Source: Atkinsonella hypoxylon (Eukaryota > Ascomycota > Sordariomycetes > Hypocreales > Clavicipitaceae). Taken from it: 64,000 nt of DNA. The position numbers and the translations under genes are program-made. Of this stretch, positions 21,436-32,800 are shown one piece after another; the stretch's first letter is position 1, and each line of letters opens with the position of its first letter. Under the pieces are notes generated by a model. It did no database searches, had not been told where the DNA came from, and saw only the letters and a program-made list of their open reading frames with translations. Location: contig JFHB01000064.1 in assembly GCA_000729835.1 (NCBI GenBank), positions 86,791 through 150,790 of the forward strand, read 5' to 3'.

Positions 21436-22969
21436 ATTATTATAGTTCATAAATATGATACATCAAGTAGCTATATTTACAATCAAAGACAAAATAATGT
21501 AGAAAGTGTGGAGTATGCCAACGCAGTTCTCCGAGTGTGGTTCAACATGTATAATCTCGATATATATATAGGCAAGACTTTATTTACGGAGGCGCACAAG
21601 GCACCAACTAGATATAGTACGTCTATATCAACTCTCCTGGCACAATAGGAAGGGAAACTACATACGCTCAAGTGTAACTAAGGAGGATATTTAAGGGCAC
21701 GAATTTGTCATGTCCTCTGCTCATCTTTTGCTATGCACAGTCCTACGTCAGTTGTGGCTCGAGACTTTCATCAACAAAGTTCAAACTCTGCCGCAGAGTA
21801 CGCACATAATTATCAAAAGAACAAGTTGATTTCTTTTACGAGGTGAGCTGTCCAAATATACCCAACGTATACAGACATATATCTCGGGATCCGGCGTGCA
21901 TAATGCAAAGTCGGAGGAATCTTGATTGAAAAAGCATTTCCCTGTATGTGTTAACGAAGTCTTAGTGGCGGATACATAGAAGCATATATTTATTAATGGC
22001 CTTGTTACTACTATTAGCGCTCCGGGTATATACACAACGTCATAATCGTATGAATGGTCGACTTGGCGGGCGAACAGTGCAAAGCTTTTTTTCTTTTCTT
22101 TTCTTTTCTTTTTTCTAAGATGATTAGACAAGATAGTTCATACTGTAGTGGTAGTCATTTTCTGCTGATTCACATATTTTGTTCCATGCTATTGGAAGTT
22201 CAAACAATCACGAACCTTTGAGGTTTAGGCGAGCTTCAGTGAACTATAGCCTCCTACTTCCAGTCACATGAACGCTTGCCTCCACTGATCCTTGACAACA
22301 CTAACGATGTTAGCCGGTCTAGAACAGATGGTGCTCCGTGATAAACGTCAGCTTGAATCTTTCTGCAACCAACGGGAGCTACAGATTAGTCAATATATTT
22401 CATAGTCGGTAGATTGATGGACGTGTTTTGCGGATTATCTGCAGCTGCGATTTGCGCGCATCGCTGCGGCCCAGTCAAATGGTTCGACGTGGCATAGTGA
22501 TGTGAAAGCATGGACAGTGTGGAACAAGAGGCCAGCATTCCGGGGAGCCTTTGTGGGCTATATTGTCATGGATCACTTGAGACGATCGCACAAAGATAAA
22601 GGGAGCCAGAGCGTCAATCTCCAACCCGTAAGAGTTGCTGTGCCAAGAATGAGCTGCAGATGCTGGAAGTACTGGGTGGTGGCTCAACAAATCTACGCGC
22701 TCTGTTGGATTTAGTGCCTGGTGGAGAAAGTGCTTCTTGTGCATAAACACTGTTTTCAAAAATTGAACCACAATAGCACTTGCTCCAGGATACTTTTGTA
22801 TACTGGAGAATTTCAGTGCAGGCCAGAAGCAGCATCTAGTGCTGAGACAAATATGATGACTTTAGCTACCCAGGCAGCTTGACTCATCCTCTGGTATACC
22901 CTTTGGAGAGACACGAAGTCTAAACTGGCAGCCATAAGGAAACTAAGTATGCATTTACCTACCATATGA
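21436..22969. other. Intergenic, low-complexity and relic sequence
   Basis: No intact gene is seen. Around 22650-22730 the + strand reads a short protein-like run (ELQMLEVLGGGSTNLRALLD) that quickly meets stops, so it may be an old gene relic. The rest is AT-rich with a TTTTC repeat near 22087-22112. Confidence 0.45.
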
Positions 22970-22974
22970 CTAGG

Positions 22975-23255
22975 CATCTACTTTTGACAAGCGTGAAAGC
23001 ATGGCAGGTGCCTGATTCTTCTTGATCCATGCTTTCATAGCGCTCAATCGCCGAGACTTGGCCATCTCGATTGCGGAAGCCTTGAGGATGATAATGCGTG
23101 GAGTAATCTCGTCAAGAATTCCATGGACACCCTTGACCACGTTGCCAAGGCCATTTACAATGGTACCATCTAGCGAATTCGTTTAATAGGAAGAAAGGAG
23201 GACTTGATGAAGTTCAGGACTTGTTCGAAACCTGAATCCATGTTGGTAGGCAAGC
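22975..23255 (-). pseudogene. Small unrecognised frame, probably frameshifted
   Basis: The - strand has a start-like ATG near 23241 (MDSGFEQVLNFIKSSF) and, after a one-base frame change near 23180, a clean run LDGTIVNGLGNVVKGVHGIL continuing ~65 residues to a stop, ending SKVDA. The composition looks coding, being amphipathic and rich in Lys and Ile. The break may be an old frameshift or a missed short intron. I do not recognise the family. Confidence 0.35.
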
Positions 23256-23895
23256 GGCCCCACTTATTTGTTCCTCAATCTCCTTGAGGACATAAGGCTC
23301 CCGGTGGTGGACCCACTTTTATCGCTGGTGACTGGGGGGCAGCCCGAGTGACCTTAGGTAATAATAATAGAGCAGCTATAACGAATCTAGTAATACCTTA
23401 AATTGAACTATGGCGATCTATTGAAGCTACAGCTGTATAGGCCTTAGAAGGCCCTTAAAAGCCTCTCTTATAACACTCTTAATTAATAGCTAGAGGTACC
23501 TTAAAGCTCGTAGGGCTGTAAGACATGCAATATTCCTCTTTATAACTTAGAATATTATTAATACTTGTATTATGGTACAATTTACTCCGCAGTATAGAAA
23601 AAGATATACCGCGGAAAGCGAAGATTTTGATTGGACCGACCCCCGTCACCTTTTGCACCTGGAGCCTTGTGGTCCTCAAGGACGTATATACAGTATTTTA
23701 TAATCCCAGAAACCAAAGCAGAAATTTTTAACCGATTGAAGACGTCGGTAAAGGTTGTGTTGACAAGGAGCCGTGGGGTCTGCGTTGGTAAGCGGATGCA
23801 TCTGTAAAATTTGAACAATCTCAGGTGCTAAGACGGGCGGCTGCTGGCTGGGGCGTTACAGACTGCAGATCAGTCTGGAACATGGTGGAAGCCAG
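23256..23895. other. AT-rich repeat-like region
   Basis: Mostly AT-rich, RIP-like sequence with no supported gene. It leads into the inverted-repeat element that starts at 23896. Confidence 0.45.
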
Positions 23896-24278
23896 GGGCA
23901 CGTAAAAATGCACCGGAGGTTTCAAATGACGCACTGGACCTAACCAAAACTAGAAGGACCCCTGCGCACCTTAGTGTGGAAATACCTCTAATGTTTTTCT
24001 TCAAGCTATAGAGCTGTTTTTTTTTTTTTCTCGCTCTAACAGCTACAATGTAACAGCAGTAGCCACTACAGCCCTTAAAACCCTTGTAGAGATAGCTTAA
24101 AAAAACGCACTTTTCGTGCTGTTATGCATGTATTTGCTAACATAAAGGGCATTCATTATAACACGAAGAAGAACATCAAGGTTACTTTTGTGTGTGGAAC
24201 CCACTACAAGTGACTAACCTCGATTCAGTTAGGCCTAGTGCGTTATTTGGAAACTCCGGTGCATTATTTACGTGCCCA
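23896..24278. mobile_element. Candidate hAT-like MITE with ~50-bp terminal inverted repeats
   Basis: The left end (23896-23945), beginning GGGCACGTAAAAATGCACCG, is matched in inverted orientation by the right end (24228-24278), which ends GGTGCATTATTTACGTGCCC. A few mismatches, mostly C/T or G/A, fit RIP. The octamer GAAGCCAG directly precedes the left end and recurs right after the right end at about 24280-24287, as expected for the 8-bp target duplication of hAT elements. The interior (~280 bp) has no coding capacity, so it would be non-autonomous. Confidence 0.65.
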
Positions 24279-24662
24279 GAAGCCAGGAGATGGGGCCCTC
24301 TACGGAATACATGAGTCGTGCTCTATCCGCGCAGTAGCCCCACTTGACCACTACGGGATATACTAGCACAAAATTAAGAGACGGATGCCCAAGAATAATG
24401 GGGCCAAAAGTGGAGAGTCACGACCTGTTCGCCACTGCCGTCGCTTCATGCAAATCCAAATCCCGTCTTCCCCGCCTGTTTCTATCCCGGTGCCCCACCC
24501 CAGCAAAGCCTCTTTCAAGTTTCCACCATGCCCTTGCGCATCGCCAACGTCACACGTTCTAGCGGCGCATTCCGGCCACTCGACGATTGAATGACGACAT
24601 TCCGCGAGGTAATTATAACTCAAGCTTTCCAAAGTCAGGCTGCGACAGGCCAGACGACGATT

Positions 24663-24670
24663 ATATAAAC
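24663..24670 (+). promoter_or_regulatory. TATA box of the small secreted-protein gene
   Basis: TATATAAA lies about 110 bp upstream of the ATG at 24782, followed by CT-rich sequence typical of fungal transcription start regions. Confidence 0.55.
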
Positions 24671-24781
24671 CAGCCGTGAAGCGCCCATTCAGCATTTCCT
24701 CATCCTCATCAGCTTCCACCATCAACAGATAACACACTTTGCAAAAAAAAAGAACCCCACGAATTACTTCAACCCTTCAAC

Positions 24782-25670
24782 ATGCGATCCAGCGTCATCA
24801 TTCTGCTCTCTCTTTTCGCCGGCACCGCTCTCGCAGCGCCAGGTATAAGCCCCATGCCGGCAGTGGACGAGCGCCCAATGAACGTCCTCGACGTCTACAG
24901 CAACAAGGCGGCCCAGAAGCGCCGCCACCAGGGCAAGTCCGCTCTCGAGAACTGGAAGAAGGCCGTCTTGACCCCTAAGCTTCCCCACTGGTGCAATAGG
25001 AAAAGAATGTCGGTCAAGGACGGTACGAAATCCGCTGGCAGCGTTGCCAGGGGTGCTGTAGACACTGTGAAGTCCGGCAAGAACCCCCAAGCCCGCTCTC
25101 AAATATTTGGACAAGACTCCAAGTACCGTCATTATGGCTGCCCCTTCAAATTCTGCAAGATCTATACACGCTCTCTAGGACTTAAAGAAGACTCCCGACA
25201 AGGCCCCCAAGCCGCTCCACTTGCGCGTGCCGATAGACCTATCCTCGACGCTGTTGAGAAAGCTGGTTGCAAGGATGCTGTAGACACTGCTAAGTCTGGC
25301 AAAAACTGCGCTTTAAGAATCTGGGGAGGACAGTACGCACATTGCTGTCGAAATGGGCATACAGTTTCCTGTGTTACCTTATAAATGCTCCAAGACCGCT
25401 CTTGAGAACTTGAAGAAGACTCCCGACAAGGCCTCCAAGCCGCTCCACTTGCGCAAGCCGATAGACTTGTCTGTCGTGGCTGTTCAGAACGCTGCTGGCA
25501 AGTGTGCTGTAGACACTGCCAAGTCTGGGAAAATCCTTTTTGGCCGTGAGAAAACGGCTGCTGAGGCGAATGTCAAGGACATCCTTGACGGGGTGACTGG
25601 TTCCCTTGGCAAGAATGCCCCCAAGAAGGGCGGACTGCTTGGCAGTGAGCTTGTCCCTGGTATCTTGTAA
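24782..25670 (+). CDS. Repetitive small secreted protein, frame disrupted or with unresolved introns
   Basis: The ATG at 24782 opens a typical signal peptide (MRSSVIILLSLFAGTALA, cleavage likely after an Ala). The mature part is Lys-rich with internal repeats: AVDTVKSGKN near 25060, AVDTAKSGKN near 25270 and AVDTAKSGKI near 25510, each preceded by variants of ALENLKKTPDKASKP. The first frame stops at 25384; the last repeat continues in a different frame to 25670. Copy-to-copy comparison suggests an indel within the middle repeat near 25230, or introns I cannot place with confidence. It has a TATA box upstream. It could be an effector-like or surface protein, or a decaying gene isolated in repeat-rich DNA. 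No known family was recognised. Confidence 0.55.
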
Positions 25671-26849
25671 GAAGGGTATCGAACTGTGAGCTATCGCGAG
25701 CAATCCAGTTGTTTGGAGATTTTCGTTTTTAGGATATAGCAGCTGCGATTTCGAAGGTTATGCCCTTGGAACGGTAGTTGAATATATTATTACGAAATAA
25801 GTAGCAGATCCCTTAGAGCACTGCACACGTGACTGGTTAGGAGCATAAATAGTTACATCCGTAGACCAGACTGAGGGATCCAACCATGCTTAGTACACTA
25901 CGCATACATTAGATACAGTTACAGTTATTAGTTATTATATTGTTTTCTCACGATTAGCGAGTACATAAAATGGGGCAAGTATCTTTGCAAAATAAAACAG
26001 GGGTTGGAGTGTAAGCGTTAAGCAGGGAGGTACGGCCTATACCGGGCATGTGGAGTAGATTCTAGCCAATTAGCTTCGTTGAATTACTACTAGGTTTACT
26101 CTCTGCGCCCCGCGCTATACCCAATTAGGTGCTCCATTACCGGGAGTCTCGTTCCATACTCCTGAGGTCCCCCTAAAAGAACCCGAAAAATCCCCGGCCG
26201 ATGCGCAGACTCTCTCCCCCTCTCAGCCGATTAACGTCCCCTCGCTCTCCCCTTATGCGACAGATAAAGACCCCGAGCCTACGGCGCGAGTCCTCAACAC
26301 TCTTATATAATTATTGCCTTAACGCTAATCTTAATTATTAGCCTCTCCTCCTTTATTATGCTAAGCTTTATAAGGCACTTATACAACAAGAACGAATCTA
26401 TATAGACTGTAAGCGGAATTTTTAGTATCTAGAGCTGCTTTATTACTATATTTAACGTAGTGCTAATAGTATACCATACATCTGTGTCTTATACTATACT
26501 GTATTGAAGCACGAAAGCACGGCCCTATTTCTCCATCCACCTCATTTTCCCCCTCCAATTTCGGCGCGACCGCCGACCATCAACGAAGAATGAAAGCTTC
26601 GAGGCCATGGCTCACGCGAATTTAGTTGGATAACGTCTACTTCCCGCTCGAAAGCCCCTACTTCGCGTCATGAGGATGCTTACATCCAGTAGATCACACA
26701 GGAATAGCTACAATTTTCTCGCACCGAGTTGGCCATATTCTGTTGGCAGCAGGACACTGGAAACGACATACAATAATGGTTCTAGGTCTATGAAGGACTA
26801 CACTTGTACTAGACTAACTTTGGGGATATCACCACGCCCATGTACCACA
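25671..26849. other. RIP-like intergenic region downstream of the PKS
   Basis: AT-rich sequence with no supported gene. It includes an LTR-like scrap (25822-25960) and a stretch of scrambled, stop-rich sequence to about 26500. It separates the repeat-rich block from the PKS 3' end. Confidence 0.5.
25822..25960. repeat. LTR-like scrap, related to 19575-19632
   Basis: CACACGTGACTGG...AGTTACATCCGTAGACCAGACTGAGGGATCC followed by ACTACGCATACATTAGATAC resembles the LTR sequences of fungal retrotransposons. It aligns partly with 19575-19632. No internal region is attached, so it would be a solo or truncated LTR. Confidence 0.4.
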
Positions 26850-29800
26850 CTAGCCGAGGAGGTCCAGCTGCATAGACTGCACGATTTGCTCTGACAAGCG
26901 CTCAAAGTTCAGCGTCTGATCCAGAAGAGTCATGAACGGGATATCCGCTTTGAGCTCTTTCCATGCCCATGTCCTCAGCTCGGCGCTGATCATACTATCC
27001 ATGCCGTACATGGACAGCGGCTGATGGGCACTCATATTCTCTACCGGCAACAAGACGAGCTTAGACAGCCTTCCCATCAAAAGCTTTTGAACAAGAATCT
27101 GGAGAGACTTTGCACCATCCTTCTCAGCTGTTTTGAGGCTGACGGCGATGCTCTCCTCCCCAGATACCTTGCTGGCATCGCCTTCATTGCCAATGGCGTG
27201 GAGGAGGTGTCGCAGTCGAAGATCGCTCAACCACATGCCCTTACCACCAGCTCGGGTCACTCGCGTCGGGTCCATGCCAGTCACAATGTGGGAAGAGGCG
27301 GCTTGGTCGTAGTCCCAACTGGGTTTCTGGAGGAGATCGCGGCGTCGACAAGCAGCTTCCATGCTGAGCAGGAACTCAGTCACTCCGATGCCATACATGC
27401 CGTTGCGCTTGAGAGCCACTTCAACCTCGGGATGCTCCTCGACGTGTCCAACCTCCAAGATCATTCCCAGAGCGATAGACGTTGCCTGTAGGCCCAAGCT
27501 GTGTCTGTGACGAGCCATGGCATCCAGGAAGGCATTTCCTGCCGAGTAATTGCTCTGGGTGGCCGCACCGATGGCACCAAGGACGGAGCTACACATGACG
27601 AAAAAGTCGAGGTCTTCATGCCGGAGAAGCTCGTGGAGGTAGATTGTTCCTTGGACCTTGGGGTGGATGACCTGATTCCACTGCCGCAGCGACATGGTGC
27701 TGAATATCACCTCCTAAGGCGAAAAAGTCAGTCCACCCATGGATTCTTTTTTTTTTTTTTTTTTTTTGTTGACACAGACAAAGACTTCATTGCGGATCAA
27801 GCCTGAGAAATAGGGACTCACATGTAGAACCATGGCGCCCTGTATGACGCCCTTGATGGGGGTTTTGGCATGTGCAATTGCGTTGGCAATGTCCTCCCGC
27901 TTCGTCACATCACCTCGTACCACCTGAATTGACAGTCCATAGTTTTGTGACTTGGACATTTCTTCCAAGTCGGCGACCAGGGCGGCAGCCTCTGGCTTAT
28001 CTGCGCCGCTGCGCGACAAGAAGATGAAGTTCTTTGCGCCACGAGCTATCATCCAAGTCCTGTAGTTGACACACATGTGTTTAGTAAGGAAAAAAAAGGG
28101 TGAATGGAAATGAGTCAAGGAGATTTGATAAGGGCAAAACGTACGTCAGACTGCGCCCCAAACCTCCAAGACACCCAATCAACAGGTACGAATTGTTGCC
28201 ATTGAATGTCAGTGGCTCTGGGATATGACGGATAGGCACCAACGTCTTCTCGGTGTCGAAAGTAAGAACCACGCGAGAATCGGAGCTTTGCAGCTTTGGC
28301 ATGACTTGCTGAGGGAACTGGGAGAAGTCAACGGGACTAAATGCAAGCTGTGGAAGGAGACCATTCTGAACTTGCTCCATCGCAGTTTGGAAGGCTCTGT
28401 AGTATTGTCAGAAATGCTTCCCTTTACCAGAATATATAAAAATCCTTGAGGCCGAGAGTAATTCGACTTACAGAGACACGCCCGAGGCGTCTGAAGACAT
28501 GATGTCCATAGGGTCCAGGAACGTGACTGTAAGGCCCTTCTTGAAAAGCGGCATCAGGGTCGCTGTATATGCGAGAGATGCCTGTCCCGGCAGTAGTACC
28601 AAGTGAGATCGGTGATTCACGCTCTTGATGCGCAACGCGTTCAAGTCAAGCGTGCCGTTTGTGAAGACAATGTTAGATGTCACATCCTCAGGCACGGACT
28701 GAGCGTTGAACACTTCAACGCCGGGAATAGCTTGAAGAGCGTGCTTTTGCTCCTCAGAGTACGATACAGCATATACTTGAGATCCGGTGCGAAGAGCAAC
28801 CCGAACAAGGGCAGTCGCTTGAGCGGTCGATGACACATCTATCAGAACCTTGTCGTGCTCTGTGATGTGACAGGTGTTTTGCAGCGAGTACGTTGCGAAA
28901 GTGTACGGGAGAACCTGACTGACAATGCCGTTCACTTCATTTTCGTCCTTGACGGGGGAGACAAACTCCTCATTTACCGTCAGGGTGGTGTCAAGCCAAT
29001 TTGGCTTCAGGCAAACGACGACATCTCCAGACTTGAACCTCTGCACTTGGGAGCCCACGCTTGCAACAACACCAGCGCATTCCAAGGTGTAGAACGGCCG
29101 ATTTGTTTGCCCTTTCATCGTTGACAAAGCCTTTTCATCCAAGTAATTAGCGTACTTCATGGTGGACAACCCCCGGTGGAAATATACATATACATATACT
29201 TACAGCGTTATCGAATGCAAAAGCTCGCGGCTTGACAATCACTTCTGTCGCGCTGAAATCTTTTGACGAGCCGCCGTTATGCTTGAAGTAGAAACTCTCC
29301 AGACGGCCAATCTTTTCAAAACCCAGCGAAAGGTCATCTCGTAGTGGCTCAACCGTAGATGCAGGCTTCCAATTCTGAACAAACTCGGCGTTGCCCTGGT
29401 CATCGCCGATATAGCGGCTGATGTAAACGATTCCATCCTTCTCAACGAGTTCCGTGTTCATCGGGTCGTTGTTTCGGTAGAACTGCTGCTCCATGGAGGC
29501 AACGAGCTGAGCGGCGTGCGTAAGATCCTGTGTCGAGTCATCAATATCTATGCTGCCGAGTCTGAATGACGGTTGCTCCGTCATGACAGACTTGGCCATT
29601 CCGAAAACCAGCGTCTTTTCAGGCTCACCGCCGGCTAGAACATTGCTGTTGGTCACCCAGATTGAGGAACTTGCTTGCTGAGTGTAGCGTCTCATGGTGT
29701 CCATGTCAAGCTCTGACATGCGAGACAGCAGTGGCTCCTCTAGCTCTACGAGCATGATGGTTCGGGCATCCGAGTGTCCTGATGAAGGGAAGTCTGTGAA

Positions 29801-32800
29801 CTTCATGGCACGAGTCTCTGTGCCTTGAGCGGCATATATCTTCTCGAGCTCTGCCAAGAGTTTATGTGGCTCGTTGCGATAGAACTACAATGACGGTTGG
29901 TCAATTCCCTTGGTCTGAAGCTTTCAAAATTAAACGTGGTTGGGGGGGCGCGAGAACGCAGTTAAAAAGAGATCAGTTAACATGAACTTACCAGTAAAAC
30001 GGGCTTCTCATGGCTTCCCTTAACAGCCGTATCTGCTGTTCCGTTTGTAATTCCATTAGTCGCTCCATTACTCAGGGGTAGGGCGTGAGCCGATTCGGAC
30101 ACCTTGCTGCTCATGAAAACGCTGCTTGAGGTGGCCGTGGAGGCAATGACGGAGCGCGAGAAAATATGGGCGTGGCTGAAACCAGCAGAGGACAGACGCT
30201 GGTTAGCCTCGGCCTCTAATGAAGAACTGCTAGACTGCCCTTGGTCTGCTTGATTCTGAACTACGATGAGCCTTCCTCCAGACTTCAACAGTTGACAGCA
30301 GCTCTCAAGGGCATGAGTCACGGCTTCTGAACGGGGCAAGATCTGCATTGTGTTGTTAGCACCTTTGGCGATGTCGTAAAAAGATGAGGAAAAACGACAT
30401 ACGTCGGAGGCGATAATGATATCGAATGAGCCCTTCAACTCATTGAAAGTTTGAGATACTTCACTGCTGCCGATGGCCAACTCAGATAACTCCAGGTTGA
30501 AGTATTCCTGGTAATCCTGCTCAATTGACTTCAAGTGGTCTACATCCACGTTGCAGAAGACATACTTGACGTAGTTGGGAATCTGGTCATGACCCCTGAG
30601 AACCGACAGAAGCTTCTTTGAAGGACCAGATTTACCGCAGCCGACTTCAAGAATGTTTAGATGAGGATCATCATGGGCTATGAGATCCATGAGCATGGTG
30701 ACCCTGTCGTCGATGCCCTTGGTGCTTGAGACCTCCTGATCACTCGACCTGAGCTCGCTGCACAAGATAGCGAACTGCTCGCTCGATAGATGATTGATGT
30801 CAGGCTTCCACACGAGGCGCGAGTAAGGCTGAGGAGTTCGTGCTTCTTGTTGCGAGTTGATACTGCTTTCCAGGGACAAGAATGTGAGCTTGGCCGTCAA
30901 GAAAGCTTCACCGTTGTCATTGACAAGATCGAGTGCGGTGTCAATGGCTCGGAGACCTCGTCGGCACCCACGGCCATAAATGACGGACTTGTCAGCGTCA
31001 ATGCCACTTACACCGCCGGATATCGTCATCTGATCAATTTCTACCGGAAGATAAGACTTGATCAGACTCTGAGGGTCACCTTTGTGAGCGGCAATGATGG
31101 ACAATTGCAGACATGCGTCAATGGCCAAGGGATGAACCAAGTACCAGGACTCATGCTTTCCAGTCGCGTCGGTCTTCATGCGGACATCAGAAATGGCGAT
31201 GCTTTCCTCTGAAGTCGCCTGAATGTTGGACAGCGTCTGGAAAGCTGGTCCGTACTTCAAGCCGACGTTGGACATGTTCTGGTACCAGCGCCTATCCTGT
31301 GTTGCCTGGTTGATTCCCTTGCGAATGACTCGAAGACCAGAGGAGGACACGGTGCGGGAGAGAGCTAATTATAAAAGGAAGAAAACCGTGAGTAACAAGT
31401 ACCAGAGATGTTGCTTTGAAGAAACTTCTCAATTTACCTTTCTTCTCCTCAGAAACTTGAATGTTTCCGGAAACATGGGTTTCCCAGACACCTGCCACGA
31501 CGCTGCTAACGGTAAAGTTGAACTCCTTGTGGCCTGCGCTCGCGGATTGCAAGTCAACTATGTACTCCAAGTCGACGTGCTCCTTCAGTACCATGGCCGA
31601 CTTGATCTTGACATTTCGCAAGCTACACGTTGGCTTCTGCGCAAACAGCCCGGTTGCTTGAGTGGCGGCAGTGATGGCCAAGGAAATGTAGCCAGCGGCC
31701 GGGAAAACAATGTCCTCACCAACCTATGAGGCGTTAGTAGACTCAATAAGTACTAGAAGAGTCACATGTACTGGTTGCTTCTGAAGATTCTCATGACATA
31801 CCCTATGGTCTTTCATCCATGGGATATTTTCCAGCCGAATTATGTTCCGCCAGGATGGACTGGACTTGGACGACCCCGGTAGTAAGGAGCCTAGGAGGTC
31901 ATGGTAAGACCACTTTCGGAAACGTATGTCTGTGCTCAGTCGACTTTCACTCCAGTGCAAACCCTCATAGCTCCATTGATAACGAGGAAGATTAACGATG
32001 AACGCTCCGCTGTTATAAGTCACTGACTTGGTGGCTCCGTTACCGTCGACGACGACGGTTTGGTTCGAGTTGATCTTGACCAAATCGACAGGGTGATTGG
32101 CAAGGAAGAGCCGACCAGCGAGCGTTAAAGTATTGTCAATTCCGTTCAAATTCCTCTTCAGGGCTGGGATGTACTCCAGGTCATCCCGACCAATGCTCGT
32201 TCTGATCTCTTTGACCGGTCCAGCCAGCGCCGAGTGCGGACCAATTTCCACAGCATAGTTGATCTCGGGCATCGAGCGCAGAAGCTCGCTGAGTGCCTGA
32301 TCAAAAAGCACCGGAGATTCGAGGTTCTCTCTCCAATACTGTCTTTGGAGCGTCGACGTGACAGCCTTGCCCGTGATGGAAGAAAACATGCTTGCATGGT
32401 CCGCTCCCCTCACGGTCTCATTGTCACCAGGAAGAAGCTTCAGCAACTGCTCTTCGTATTCGATAGCAGCAGGCTTCATGAGCCATGAGTGGTAGGCATT
32501 CCCGCCTGTTAGCAGCTTGCGACTGAAGAGCCCTGCTCTGGTGAAGACTCCGTGCGCCTCGTCGATGGCTGCCTCCGTGCCACTCAGAGTGACCGAAACG
32601 GGGGAGTTTTGACAAGCAATTGCGATATCAGACATGCCGCTGATAAACTGCTGTACATCCTTGGCGCCGATGCCAACAGCGAGCATAGATCCGGGAATGT
32701 TATTTCTCGAAACAGCATACCCTCTCACATATGCGGCCGTAATAGCCTCTTGAACCGTCAAATACCCAGCAGCAAAAGCCGCCGCAATTTCACCTGAGAC

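Noticed and set aside
24363..25132. Long - strand frames opposite the small secreted-protein gene
   Set aside because: The + strand frame has a signal peptide, TATA box and internal repeats; the - strand frames are its shadows.
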